DNA of 64,000 nucleotides. It comes from an uncultured Clostridium sp. (GTDB taxonomy: Bacteria > Bacillota > Clostridia > Lachnospirales > Lachnospiraceae). Shown here piece after piece: positions 40,684 through 50,700 of this stretch. Each line of letters begins with the position of its first letter. Within the stretch, counting starts at the first letter, position 1. Location of the stretch: positions 16,706-80,705 of the forward strand of contig CALAAS010000054.1 of NCBI GenBank assembly GCA_937885015.1, read 5' to 3'. A program made the position numbers and the translations under genes. Below the pieces are notes generated by a model that worked only from the letters and a program-made list of their open reading frames with translations, did no database searches and was not told where the DNA came from.

Positions 40684-42060
40684 TTACGGTATCCAGGCGC
40701 CATTGGCATCCACCCGGTATCCGTCCGGCGTTACGCCGTTGGTAAAAAGAACTCCATTTTCATCCACGTAGTAGTGATATCCGCCTGTCTCAACCCAGCG
40801 TTTTACTCCCATGGCTCCGCTCTCGTCAAACCAGCGCCAGCTTCCATTGACCAGCTCCCATTCTCTTGCCATCCAGCCATCTGCTTTAAAATAATAGTAT
40901 GCACCACCAATCAAAAGCAGTTCTCCTGCCGCAAAAGTTCCATCTGCCTTCACGTATTTCCATTCATTTCCGTAGGAAATCCATTTGCTGCGCTCCTGAA
41001 CCTGGGACTGGCTCTGAAATCCATCTCCGCCCTGCCCCGGCGCGCTGCTCTGCCCTGACGCACTGGAACCTGGACTCTGCTGCCCGGCTTTTACCAGTTC
41101 AAATCCATAGTCCAAAAGCTTCTTCGTGTCACTGTAGTGAGTCTGCCGGCTTTTCAGTATTACCGCGATCAGACGGGTCCCATCCCGCTCTGCACACGTA
41201 ACCAGCGTATTTCCTGCCAGAGATGTGTACCCGGTTTTTCCTCCCACAATCCCTGCATAATATTCGGTACCTGCCGGGTTCAGCATTTTATGTCCCATCG
41301 TCAGTTTCCGGACTGTGGGCACGCTGGCCGTCGCCGGAAAATCATAGCTTACCGTCGATGCCACCTGGCGGACCACCCCGTTTTCAAAAGCAGCCCTGGC
41401 AATCAGCGCCATATCTCTCGCCGTGGTATAATGCTCCGCATGATTCAGGCCGTTTGGATTGACAAAATGCGTGCCAGTGCATCCAAGCGCGGCTGCCCTC
41501 TGGTTCATCCGGTCTGCAAAGGCGCTGACGCTGCCGGCCACATGCTCTGCCAGGCCATTGGCTACCTCATTGGCCGACTTCAGTAAAAGACCGTACAGAC
41601 AGTCTCGCACCGTAAAGCGATCTCCAGCCTTGACCTTCAGGGTCACGGCGCCGGACTCCAGATTCGTAACTGCCCCTTGTGAAAAGGTTACCATATCATC
41701 CAGACTGCAGCTTTCCGCCACCAGAAGGGCTGTCATCAGCTTGGTAATGCTGGCCGGATAGTAACGGGTATCCCCATTCTTCTCAAATAAAAAACGGTTA
41801 TGAGTCGCATCGTAAAGCACAACCCCCTGCGCCTCAATGACTGGCTGCGCCAGCACAGAAGTGCTCTGGCCGACTCCCCCACCCTGAACTGTATCTCCAT
41901 TCTGGTAGCGGTTCCCATTCTGAACTGATGTGTCACTTACCAGCTCCGAGGCCGGGCCGACTGGGGACAGCACCGTATCGGCAAAGGCCGGAACGGATGC
42001 TGCTATGGTAAATATCAGTCCCAGGCAAAGAGACCGGCTCTTTTTTTTCCAGTACTTCAT
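40684..42060 (-). CDS. D-alanyl-D-alanine carboxypeptidase with cell-wall-binding repeats
   Basis: A low-molecular-weight PBP that trims the terminal D-Ala from muropeptides outside the membrane. The 458 residues comprise a signal peptide (cleavage near AFA, 28), a Ser/Thr/Gly/Gln linker, a peptidase S11 domain with SITK (104-107, nucleophile Ser104), SAN (162-164) and KTG (275-277), then a Ser/Gly/Gln linker and three choline-binding-type repeats (from about 365) ending in NGAWIP. DacF-type enzymes are often sporulation-linked. I chose the ATG at 42060, ten bases after GAGG. Confidence 0.92.
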   Translation of the reverse strand: MKYWKKKSRSLCLGLIFTIAASVPAFADTVLSPVGPASELVSDTSVQNGNRYQNGDTVQGGGVGQSTSVLAQPVIEAQGVVLYDATHNRFLFEKNGDTRYYPASITKLMTALLVAESCSLDDMVTFSQGAVTNLESGAVTLKVKAGDRFTVRDCLYGLLLKSANEVANGLAEHVAGSVSAFADRMNQRAAALGCTGTHFVNPNGLNHAEHYTTARDMALIARAAFENGVVRQVASTVSYDFPATASVPTVRKLTMGHKMLNPAGTEYYAGIVGGKTGYTSLAGNTLVTCAERDGTRLIAVILKSRQTHYSDTKKLLDYGFELVKAGQQSPGSSASGQSSAPGQGGDGFQSQSQVQERSKWISYGNEWKYVKADGTFAAGELLLIGGAYYYFKADGWMAREWELVNGSWRWFDESGAMGVKRWVETGGYHYYVDENGVLFTNGVTPDGYRVDANGAWIP

Positions 42061-42141
42061 AATGGCATTTCCTCTCTGTATGCATTCTCCATGTTTCGCA
42101 GTCTTCACTCTCTGCGATTCTTATTTTTGCTTTTGTATATC

Positions 42142-42170
42142 ATTTTACTGCATTTTCAGATTGAATACAA
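42142..42170 (-). promoter_or_regulatory. Possible promoter of the carboxypeptidase gene
   Basis: TTGTAT (42165-42170) and TAAAAT (42142-42147), 17 bases apart, about 80 bases upstream of the ATG. A sporulation sigma-factor site was not evident. Confidence 0.5.
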
Positions 42171-42202
42171 TCACAGAGAACTGGAAAATTATTACATTTT
42201 TG

Positions 42203-42670
42203 TTACATTTCTTTACACACATCCACCCAGGACTCGTATCCAGAGCACTGTTCCAGCTCCGGGATCGTCAGTTCAATGGCACTGTTGCTGCTTCCGCAGG
42301 CCGGATAGACCGTGGTAAAGCGTCTCAAAGATGTATCCAGATAGACCACAACTCCATTGCAGACACCAAATGGACACACACCGCCCACTGCATGACCAAT
42401 CCGGCTCTCTACCTCCACTGCCGGAAGCATTTTCGCCTTGGCGCGGAAGGTCTCTTTATATTTGTGGTTGTCAATCTTCTGATCGCCTGCCGTGACAATC
42501 AGAATCGGCGTTTCGCCGACCTGAAAGGAAAGTGTCTTGGCAATTCTGGCGGGCTCACAGCCCACCGCCAGTGCAGCCAGCTCCACAGTAGCACTGGAAG
42601 CATCAAACTCCAGAATTCTGTCTTCCATTCCCCATCTTCCAAGCCACTCTCTCGCTCTCTCAATCGCCAT
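42203..42670 (-). CDS. YbaK/EbsC family (aminoacyl-tRNA deacylase-like) protein
   Basis: A 155-residue protein of the YbaK/ProX editing-domain fold, which hydrolyses misacylated tRNA in trans (YbaK acts on Cys-tRNA-Pro). Visible are the conserved IAKTLSFQVGETPILIVTAGDQKID with the catalytic-type Lys45, and VGGVCPFGV. Substrate specificity cannot be read from sequence. It starts two bases after the ddh stop, so the two form an operon; the functional link to diaminopimelate is unclear. Confidence 0.88.
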   Translation of the reverse strand: MAIERAREWLGRWGMEDRILEFDASSATVELAALAVGCEPARIAKTLSFQVGETPILIVTAGDQKIDNHKYKETFRAKAKMLPAVEVESRIGHAVGGVCPFGVCNGVVVYLDTSLRRFTTVYPACGSSNSAIELTIPELEQCSGYESWVDVCKEM

Positions 42671-42672
42671 AA

Positions 42673-43659
42673 TTACAGATACTTCCTTCTGAGTTCTGCT
42701 CCGCTCTCCGGGGAAAGGAAAGCCGGAGCCACATCAAAGACTGTCTTACAGCCGCTCTGGCCTGCCTGCGCCATCTTGTAGGCGGCCCGGGCATAGGCCA
42801 CAATAATGGAAGAGGTAAATTCCGGATTGGAATCCAGTTTCAGGCTATACTCGATGAGATGGCCGTTTTCCCGGTTCCAGCCGGTTTTTCCGCTGCGCAG
42901 AACGAAACCGCCATGGGGAAGGCGGCTGTGCTCCCGTCTCATCTCTTCCTCCGTAATGAAATGAACCGTAGTGTCATAGTCTGCAAAATAGTTGGGCATT
43001 GTCTTGATCTCCTGCTCAATTTCAGCCGGATCTGCGCCCTCCTCCAATACTACAAAGCACTCTCTTGTGTGCTTTTCCCGGGTAGTCAGCTCTGGACTTT
43101 TGCCGCTTCTGACTGCCTCCAGGGCGCGCTCCACCGGAATCGTATACTGTCTCGCGTCTTTCACGCCCGGAATCCGACGGATGGCATCTGAATGTCCCTG
43201 GCTGACGCCTTTGCCCCAAAAAGTGTAGCTCTCTCCCTCCGGAAGAACAGCCATTCCGTAAAGGCGGTTTAAAGAAAACATCCCCGGATCCCAGCCAACC
43301 GAGATAATGCCCACTTTGCCGGACGCCTTTGCCGCTGCATCCACAGCCGCAAAATGCTCCGGAATTCTGGCGTGGGTGTCAAAGCTGTCCACCACATGAA
43401 ACCACTGGGCATATTTCGGCGTCTGCTCTGGCAGGTCTGTGGCGCTTCCACCGCAAAGGATCAGAACGTCGATCTCGTCTTTTCTCTGCTCTGCCTCCTC
43501 AACCCGGTACACGGGAACTCCCTCTGTCAAAATATGCACACTCTCCGGCGCCCGTCTCGTAAATACTGCCGCCAGTTCCATATCCGGATTCTGACGAATG
43601 GCGCATTCCACACCGCGCCCCAGATTTCCATATCCCATAATTCCAATTCGAATACTCAT
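42673..43659 (-). CDS. ddh: meso-Diaminopimelate D-dehydrogenase
   Basis: NADPH-dependent reductive amination of tetrahydrodipicolinate straight to meso-diaminopimelate, bypassing the acylated route. The 328 residues have a Rossmann start IGIMGYGNLGRGVE (5-18), then VVDSFDTHARIPEHF and GWDPGMFSLNRLYG, hallmarks of Ddh. It works with DapA and DapB encoded at 10-12 kb to supply lysine and peptidoglycan cross-links. It has its own promoter and a leader with a strong hairpin; no lysine riboswitch is seen here. Confidence 0.96.
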   Translation of the reverse strand: MSIRIGIMGYGNLGRGVECAIRQNPDMELAAVFTRRAPESVHILTEGVPVYRVEEAEQRKDEIDVLILCGGSATDLPEQTPKYAQWFHVVDSFDTHARIPEHFAAVDAAAKASGKVGIISVGWDPGMFSLNRLYGMAVLPEGESYTFWGKGVSQGHSDAIRRIPGVKDARQYTIPVERALEAVRSGKSPELTTREKHTRECFVVLEEGADPAEIEQEIKTMPNYFADYDTTVHFITEEEMRREHSRLPHGGFVLRSGKTGWNRENGHLIEYSLKLDSNPEFTSSIIVAYARAAYKMAQAGQSGCKTVFDVAPAFLSPESGAELRRKYL

Positions 43660-43683
43660 TTTTTATTCCTCCACCGCAAAATT

Positions 43684-43712
43684 GCAAAAAGGGAGTGAAT
43701 ACTCACTCCCTT
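43684..43712 (-). terminator. Terminator of the XRE gene, lying inside the ddh leader
   Basis: AAGGGAGTGA (43689-43698) pairs perfectly with TCACTCCCTT (43703-43712) around four bases and is followed on the minus strand by TTTTTGC. It is downstream of both the XRE stop and the predicted ddh start, so it could attenuate ddh. Confidence 0.8.
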
Positions 43713-43725
43713 GTCAGCTTTCGCC

Positions 43726-43754
43726 ATTATACAATAAAACAGACCAGAATTCAA
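43726..43754 (-). promoter_or_regulatory. Promoter of ddh
   Basis: TTGAAT (43749-43754) and TATAAT (43726-43731), 17 bases apart. The -35 overlaps the XRE stop codon. Confidence 0.65.
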
Positions 43755-43990
43755 TCCTCCTGTTCCAAATTGTTGAATAAATCACTGTCGTAAAACTCCC
43801 GAATTGACATGTCAAAGCCTTCCGCAATTTTCTGAATGTTAACAATCCCGGGATTTTTACTTCTTCCATTCATAATACATTTCAACGTGGACATCGGCAC
43901 TCCTGTCCTATAGGCCAGTGCATACAATGTCAGCCGTTTGACTTTCTGCAGTTCACGGATGCGCATCACGGTTGCCTCACACACACGCAT
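43751..43990 (-). CDS. Small XRE-family helix-turn-helix regulator
   Basis: A 79-residue DNA-binding protein that is one helix-turn-helix domain of the lambda-repressor type (about 12-70: LTLYALAYRTGVPMSTLKCIMNGRSKNPGIVNIQKIAEGF), with no ligand domain and an acidic C-terminus. I chose the ATG at 43990, nine bases after GAGGGG. It lies 107 bases downstream of the ABC exporter genes and could regulate itself and neighbours; its target is unknown. Confidence 0.85.
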   Translation of the reverse strand: MRVCEATVMRIRELQKVKRLTLYALAYRTGVPMSTLKCIMNGRSKNPGIVNIQKIAEGFDMSIREFYDSDLFNNLEQED

Positions 43991-44097
43991 GATCTCTTCC
44001 CCTCTTTCGTATGCACCTAGTTTATACAAAAAAGGAAAAAAATCAGGGCGATACATCATCTTTCATGTAACCTTTTGGAAAATATTTCCATTTTTCC

Positions 44098-45960
44098 CTA
44101 ATCCAACTCTGTCATACCCGTGTATAGCTCGTAATACCGCCCCCGTTCCCGGAGCAGGTCTTCATGATCCCCTCTCTCTATAATCTTCCCGTGCTCCAGC
44201 ACCATAATCGCGTTGGCATTGCGGACTGTGGACAGCCGATGTGCGATCACCAGCGTCGTCCGGTTCTGCATCAGCCGGTCCATTCCATGTTCAATGTGTT
44301 TCTCGGTCCGGGTATCCACAGAACTGGTAGCCTCGTCCAAAATCAAAATCGGAGCTTTGGACACCGCGGCCCTGGCAATGTTCAGGAGCTGACGCTGGCC
44401 CTGGCTTAAATTAGCTCCATCTCCCTCCAGCATCGTATCATAACCTGCCGGAAGACGCATGATAAAGGAATGAGCTGAAGCCGTTTTTGCGGCTTCCACC
44501 ACCTCCTCATCTGTGGCGTCCAGCCGACCATACCGGATATTTTCCCGCACTGTTCCCGTAAACAGATGGGTATCCTGAAGCACCATGGCTATATTTTTCC
44601 GAAGAAAATCCCGTTTCATGCGGCGTACATCCACGCCGTCAATCGTAATGGATCCTTCCTGAATATCATAAAATCGGTTGATCAGGTTCGTGATCGTCGT
44701 CTTTCCAGCGCCCGTGGAACCCACAAAGGCAATTTTCTGCCCCGGCTTTGCGTAAAGGCTCACATCCCGGAGGATTACCTGCCCCGGCTCATAGCCAAAG
44801 GTCACATGGCTTAAGACTACCTCGCCGCGGATTGGTTCTCCGGATACTGCATCCGGCGCATCCGCCGCCTCCGGCTCAGCATCCATCAGGGCAAACACCC
44901 GCTCCGCACCGGCCAGCGCGGAAAACACATTGCTGACCTGCATGGAAATCTCATTGATCGGGCGGGAAAAGTGCCTGGAAAAATTGAGAAATACCGTAAG
45001 GCCGCCCACATCAAAATTTCGAAACACGCAGAACAGGCCGCCAATGCAGGCGGTCAGCGCATAGTTGACCTGGCTCAGATTATTCATAACCGGCCCCATC
45101 ACACCTCCGAAAAACTGCGCCCGAATCTGTTTTTCCCGCAGATCCTGATTCAGCCATCCGAATTCCTCTTTTGCAGTCTCTTCATGGTTAAATACCTTTA
45201 CCACTTTCTGCCCCTGGATTGTCTCTTCAATATAACCATTCAGCGCCCCCAGCGCTGACTGCTGCTCCGAAAAAAAGCTCCGGCTTCTGGCTGCCACAAA
45301 GCCGCCGGCTTTCATCATCAGCGGAATCATCAACAGGGTAATAGCCGTCAGCCACACGTTTGTATAGAGCATAAGAAACAGCGTTCCCACAATGCTAAGA
45401 GCTCCTGAAAAGAGCTGAATCAAAGTACTGCTCAGCATATTTCCGATGGTATCCACATCATTGGTAAACCGGCTCATCAGATCTCCGTTGCTGTTGGTGT
45501 CATAAAACCGCAGCGGCAGCTTCTGCATTCTCGAAAAGAGTTCCCCGCGAATCCGCAGCAGCGCATTCTGGGCAATGGTCAGCATGATCCGGGACTGGAT
45601 ATAGCTGGCCGCCACGCTGAGAAAATACACAATTCCCATGACAATCAGAGCCCGCATTAAACCGGCACTGTCTCCGGAACGTCCATCCGGCGGCACAATA
45701 TAGCGATTGATGATGGGCCGCAGCATGTAGGCTCCCGCCAGGTTTGTTGCCGTTCCCACAATCACGCAAAGAAAGGCAGCGGCCATTCCCAGCCTGTCTT
45801 TTTCCAGATATCCCATCAGGCGACGCACCGTCTCCCGGCTGTTTTTCGGCTTTCCTCCCCCACCGCTTCCGTGGCGCCCCGGTCCATGACGCCGCCTGGG
45901 GGCAGAGGCCACACGGTTTCCATACCGTCTCTTTAAACTGGCAATTCGTTTCTCGTCCAT
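44098..45960 (-). CDS. ABC exporter half-transporter, subunit B
   Basis: A 620-residue fusion of membrane domain and ATPase. A basic, Gly-rich N-terminus (to about 40) precedes six helices (about 58-330). The ATPase has Walker A GSTGAGKTT, the altered signature ANLSQGQRQ in place of LSGGQ, Walker B ILILDEATSSVD with the catalytic Glu, and the switch AHR. Its first codons overlap the end of the partner gene by 28 bases. With that partner it should form a heterodimer with one full ATP site. Substrate unknown (drug or lipid export). Confidence 0.92.
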   Translation of the reverse strand: MDEKRIASLKRRYGNRVASAPRRRHGPGRHGSGGGGKPKNSRETVRRLMGYLEKDRLGMAAAFLCVIVGTATNLAGAYMLRPIINRYIVPPDGRSGDSAGLMRALIVMGIVYFLSVAASYIQSRIMLTIAQNALLRIRGELFSRMQKLPLRFYDTNSNGDLMSRFTNDVDTIGNMLSSTLIQLFSGALSIVGTLFLMLYTNVWLTAITLLMIPLMMKAGGFVAARSRSFFSEQQSALGALNGYIEETIQGQKVVKVFNHEETAKEEFGWLNQDLREKQIRAQFFGGVMGPVMNNLSQVNYALTACIGGLFCVFRNFDVGGLTVFLNFSRHFSRPINEISMQVSNVFSALAGAERVFALMDAEPEAADAPDAVSGEPIRGEVVLSHVTFGYEPGQVILRDVSLYAKPGQKIAFVGSTGAGKTTITNLINRFYDIQEGSITIDGVDVRRMKRDFLRKNIAMVLQDTHLFTGTVRENIRYGRLDATDEEVVEAAKTASAHSFIMRLPAGYDTMLEGDGANLSQGQRQLLNIARAAVSKAPILILDEATSSVDTRTEKHIEHGMDRLMQNRTTLVIAHRLSTVRNANAIMVLEHGKIIERGDHEDLLRERGRYYELYTGMTELD

Positions 45961-47690
45961 GCTTCCTCCGCCTCCTTCCCATACTGTGTCTCATAAATTT
46001 CCCGATAAGCCTCACATTCCTTCAAAAGCTCCTGATGCGATCCGAGACCAATCAGCCGTCCGTCCTCCAGCACGGCAATGCGGTCTGCATCCTCCACGGA
46101 ACTGATGCGCTGGGCAATGATAAATTTTGTGGTATCCCTCAAATCCTCCCGGAAAGCCTGTCGGATCGCCGCCTCTGTGGCCGTATCCACCGCGCTGGTG
46201 CTGTCATCCAAAATCAGTATCTTTGGTTTCTTTAAAATCGCTCTGGCAATGCAGAGGCGCTGTTTCTGTCCTCCGGATACATTGACGCCTCCCTGTCCCA
46301 TTTCCGTCTCATACCCGGATGAAAAGGACGTCACAAATCCGTCCGCCTGGGCATACCCGGCTGCCCGACGAATTTCCTCCTCGGAAGCCTCTTCATTTCC
46401 CCACCGAAGATTCTCCGCAATCGTTCCGGAAAACAAAACGTTTTTCTGAAGCACCATGGACACGCCATCCCGCAGATTTTTCAAAGAATAATCCCGCACA
46501 TCCACACCATCCACCAGAACACGCCCCCCAGTTACATCGTAAAGCCTGGGAATCAGCTGCACCAGAGACGTCTTTCCGCTGCCTGTGGAACCGACGATCC
46601 CGATGGTCTCCCCGGGACTGGCCGTAAGCGTTATATGGGACAAAACCGCTTCTCCTCCCGGCTCATAAGAAAAAGAGACATCCTGAAACTCCACCTGCCC
46701 TTTAAGCACTGGCCGGTCAGGAAACGCTGCCATTTCATCCGTCAAATCCAGCGGCTCATTCATCACCTGATCAATCCGCCGGATCGAGGCCACAGAACGA
46801 GAACTCTGCAAAAACACCATGGACAGCATCATCAGGGACATCAGAATCTGCACAATATAGGTGGTAAAGGCCGTCAAATCTCCCACTTCCATCCCGCCGG
46901 CAATGATAATATTTCCGCCGCACCAGACAACCGCCAGTGTCGTCGCATTCATGGCCAGCATCATAACCGGCATGGTAGCAATGACGATTCGAAGCGCCGC
47001 CAGACTGCTGTCCATCAGCTCCCGGTTCATACCTGCAAACCGTTCCTCCTCGTACTCCTCCCGGACAAACGATTTTACCACCCGGACATTGGTCAGAACC
47101 TCCTGAATTCCGTTATTCAAGGTATCCAGCTTTTTTTGCATCCACTCAAACCTCGGATAGGCGCTAATCAGAATCCAGGCAATCGCCGCCGCCAACAGGG
47201 GAATCACAATCAAAATAATAACTGCCAGGCGCGCATTCATCAGAAATGCCATAATCAGAGCCCCAAAAAGCATTCCTGGGGCCCGCAACATCATGCGAAG
47301 CCCCATCATCATCACATTCTGCACCTGCTGAACGTCATTGGTTAAACGTGTTACCAGCGAGCCGGTACTAAAATCATCTATATTCCGGAAGGAAAACTGC
47401 TGCACCCTGGCAAAGAGATCCTGCCGCAGATCACTGGTAAAAGAAATGGATGCTTTGGCAGCAAAATACGCTCCCAGAATGCCGCCCCCTGCCATAAAAA
47501 CCGTGGTCAACAGCATCAGAAATCCAATCTGTACAATATATCTTCCATCCCGGGCCGCCACACCGTAATTGATGATCATGGACATAAGCTTGGGCAGAAG
47601 AATTTCCCCCAACACCTCCGTCAGCATCATCAGCGGCCCCAGTATAAACGCCTTCCGGTAAGGCATCACATATTTTTTATACCGTCTCAT
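45933..47690 (-). CDS. ABC exporter half-transporter, subunit A (degenerate ATP site)
   Basis: A 585-residue half-transporter with six helices (about 15-300) and an ATPase with Walker A GSTGSGKTS and signature NVSGGQKQR. Walker B reads ILILDDSTSAVD, with Asp in place of the catalytic Glu, and the switch His is Gln (IIAQR). Both changes disable this subunit's own catalytic site, as in TM287-type heterodimers. I chose the ATG at 47690, six bases after AGGAGG; an ATG nine codons earlier has no such site. It follows the SNF2 gene by 67 bases. Confidence 0.92.
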   Translation of the reverse strand: MRRYKKYVMPYRKAFILGPLMMLTEVLGEILLPKLMSMIINYGVAARDGRYIVQIGFLMLLTTVFMAGGGILGAYFAAKASISFTSDLRQDLFARVQQFSFRNIDDFSTGSLVTRLTNDVQQVQNVMMMGLRMMLRAPGMLFGALIMAFLMNARLAVIILIVIPLLAAAIAWILISAYPRFEWMQKKLDTLNNGIQEVLTNVRVVKSFVREEYEEERFAGMNRELMDSSLAALRIVIATMPVMMLAMNATTLAVVWCGGNIIIAGGMEVGDLTAFTTYIVQILMSLMMLSMVFLQSSRSVASIRRIDQVMNEPLDLTDEMAAFPDRPVLKGQVEFQDVSFSYEPGGEAVLSHITLTASPGETIGIVGSTGSGKTSLVQLIPRLYDVTGGRVLVDGVDVRDYSLKNLRDGVSMVLQKNVLFSGTIAENLRWGNEEASEEEIRRAAGYAQADGFVTSFSSGYETEMGQGGVNVSGGQKQRLCIARAILKKPKILILDDSTSAVDTATEAAIRQAFREDLRDTTKFIIAQRISSVEDADRIAVLEDGRLIGLGSHQELLKECEAYREIYETQYGKEAEEAWTRNELPV

Positions 47691-47757
47691 CGGTTTCCTC
47701 CTGTCTGCTCTCTTCATTTCCTGTTTTCCCTCAACTCTTCCTGATCAAAACCATAAA

Positions 47758-50700
47758 TTAACCGGAGCAGAGCTCCAACAGCTCCTCCCGCCCCAGATCC
47801 CCCAGAGATACCGTCCCTTCTGTCACAATCTGTTCCGCCAGTTTCTTTTTCGATTCCTGTAGCTTCAGAATATTTTCTTCGATGGTATCCTTCATAATCA
47901 GCCGATATACGGTTACCACCCGCTCCTGCCCAATCCGATGGGCTCTGTCTGTGGCCTGATTCTGCGCCGCCGCATTCCACCAGGGATCATAATGGATAAC
48001 CATATCGGCCGCCGTCAGATTCAGACCCGTGCCACCGGCTTTCAGAGAAATCAGAAAAACGGGAACCTCCTCCCGGCCAAAGGCCGTCACCAGACGGTCT
48101 CTCTCTTCCTTCGACGTCGCTCCCGTCAAAAGGTAATGAGAAATCCCGGCCCTGGAGAGGCGGCCGGACAAAATTTCCAGCATGGAGGCAAACTGCGAAA
48201 ACAGCAGAATTTTATGCCCAGCCTCCACAGCAGAAGACAACAGGGAAAGGCAGGTCTCCAGCTTGGCAGAGCCGCCTGTATACCCATCATAACAGAGAGA
48301 CGGATCACAGCAGATCTGACGAAGCCTGGTCATCCTGGACAGAATTTCCAGTTTTCTTCCGCCAGACAGTGATTGTTCCGACTTCTCCAGCTGCTCCTTC
48401 AGAAGCTGGGCCTCAGCCCGGTACAGTTCCCTCTGACTCCCCTGGGCGGCAGAGTAGCAGATCCGTTCCAGCTTTTCCGGAAGTTCCGTCAGAATATCTG
48501 CCTTCAGGCGGCGCAGAACAAATGGACGGATACGGCGATGCAGCCGTTCCAAAACCGCCTTGTTTCCATCTCTGACAATGGGAATCTCATAAATATTCCG
48601 GAATTTCCGACTTCCGGCCAGAAATCCAGGCATCAGGTAATCAAAAATACTCCACAGCTCACTCAGACGATTTTCCACTGGCGTTCCTGTCAGGGCAAAT
48701 CTGGTCTTGGCCCGGATCGCCTTCACAGCCCGTGCGCCCCGGGTCGCCGCATTCTTAATCACCTGCGCCTCATCCAGCACCTCGAAGCGAAAATAAAAAT
48801 TTTGATAAAGCGCCAAATCCCGTTTTAAAAGGTCATAGGACGTAATCAGCACATCGTACTGAGAAGCTGACGAAAGAAGCTGCTGTCTCTCCGCCGCTGC
48901 CCCCGTAACGGGCAATACCCGCAAAGACGGGGCAAAATGCGCACACTCGTGGCTCCAGTTATACACCAGAGAGGCCGGACACACAATCAGAGAAAGGAAT
49001 CCCGCCTCCGGCCCGGCTTCCCCGTGAACCGAGGAAAGCAAAGCCAAAATCTGGATGGTTTTCCCAAGACCCATATCATCTGCCAAAATCCCACCAAATC
49101 CATGACGATCCAGGGCCCTGAGCCAGGAAAATCCGGCTTTCTGGTATTCCCGCAGGATTCCCTCCATCTCCCCCGGAACCTGAAAAACCGCTGGATCCGG
49201 TGTATCCAACTCCTGAATTATGGAATAAAAATTTTCATTTCCATGAAAGTTCAGTCCCGTATCTTCTCGAGCCAGCTCCTCCAGATAAAATGCCCGAAAT
49301 GCCGGAAGACGCACACTTCCCTCTTCCAGCTGGGCTTTCTTTAACTCCAGCTCCTCCGCCATGTCGGCCACCGTCTGAAGACCCTCTCCTGAAAGTTCCA
49401 AAAATGCTCCGTTTTTTGTGCGGTAACATTTTTTCTTCTTCCTGTATTGGGAAAGGATACGATACAGCTCCGCACCGTCAAAATCCCCTGCCTGAAAGCT
49501 CAGATCCAGCCAACCGCCGCTTACGGAAACTCCCATGGTAATCACCGGCGGCGGCAAAATTCTCATGGCTCGGACCGACTCTGAAAGCCACACCTCTCCC
49601 AGCTCTCCAAACTCCCGGAGTCCCTGCTTCAGGAGACGAAAAATCCTCTCTTCATCCCCATGAATCAAAAAGCTTCCTCTTTCATCCTCCCGATAAGAAA
49701 AATACCGATGAATCAGACGGCTGATACGAAATTCCCCGGGCACATCCCTGCAGATTTCCCTGGGAACTGTATCATCCTCCAGAGGAGAAAACGAAAAACT
49801 TCCATAGGAAAAAACCGGATGAAGACGGATTTCCCCAGGGTTGTCGCTGTCAAATTCAAAACGGGCAGAAAGCGGCTCCGGCTGTAATGCTTCCCAGTCA
49901 GTTCCCTCCATTCGGAGGATTCCGCCCTCCTTCAGACGGACCAGAACTCTGGAGGCAAACAGAGAAACATCCCGACGGCTTACCGTCACCCCCCTGCGGC
50001 CACCAGATCGGCTCCTGGCAGACATCATCTCCTTTAAAAACAGGGCGGTATTTTTCCGGTACTCCCCGTCACAAATACACCACCCCTGCGGCTCCATCAC
50101 ATAAAAACCCGTTTCTCCAGAAAACGCGCGAATCGACTCCGGAATGGAAACGGCAATTCCTCCAGTCCCCTCCGGAGTTACCTCCACCAGGAACTCCGGA
50201 TTCTTATAAATAACTGGAAGAACCCGCTCCACGCCGGACTCTTCCAGAACCGAAATTTCTTTTCCCGCCATCAGAGAAAAAAAGCGATCCATAAAAACCC
50301 CCTCCAGCCGAAAAGACCGAAGGGAGGGAAGCGGGCCTGCTCCTCCCTTAATCTCCCCGAAATGACTTTCGTAACGCCCTGCCTCCTCCAGAATCAGCTG
50401 CAAAAGAGGACGGCTTTCCTGCCCAAAGGCCAGCTCCGTATGGATAAATTCCATTTCCTTTCCATACTCCACCTGCCGTCCCTCCCGGACAGCTCTGGCA
50501 AACTCCAGAAGGTTCCGCACCTGGTAAAGTTTCGTTTTTCCCAACCGAAGCTCCAGAAATACACTCTGCTGTCTGAAGCTTAGTCTGGGAAAAAGCTCTG
50601 CAGTCCCCTCTTCCTCTGCCGCCAGGATGTCAGTGAACTCCCGCTCTGTATATTCCCGGACCATAGAGCGGACTTCCGGAGAGGTAGATACCGGAATACG

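Noticed and set aside
44078..44090. 13-bp palindrome GGAAAATATTTCC between the ABC exporter and XRE genes
   Set aside because: It is A/T rich and short; without a second copy or a matching regulator motif I cannot separate it from chance.
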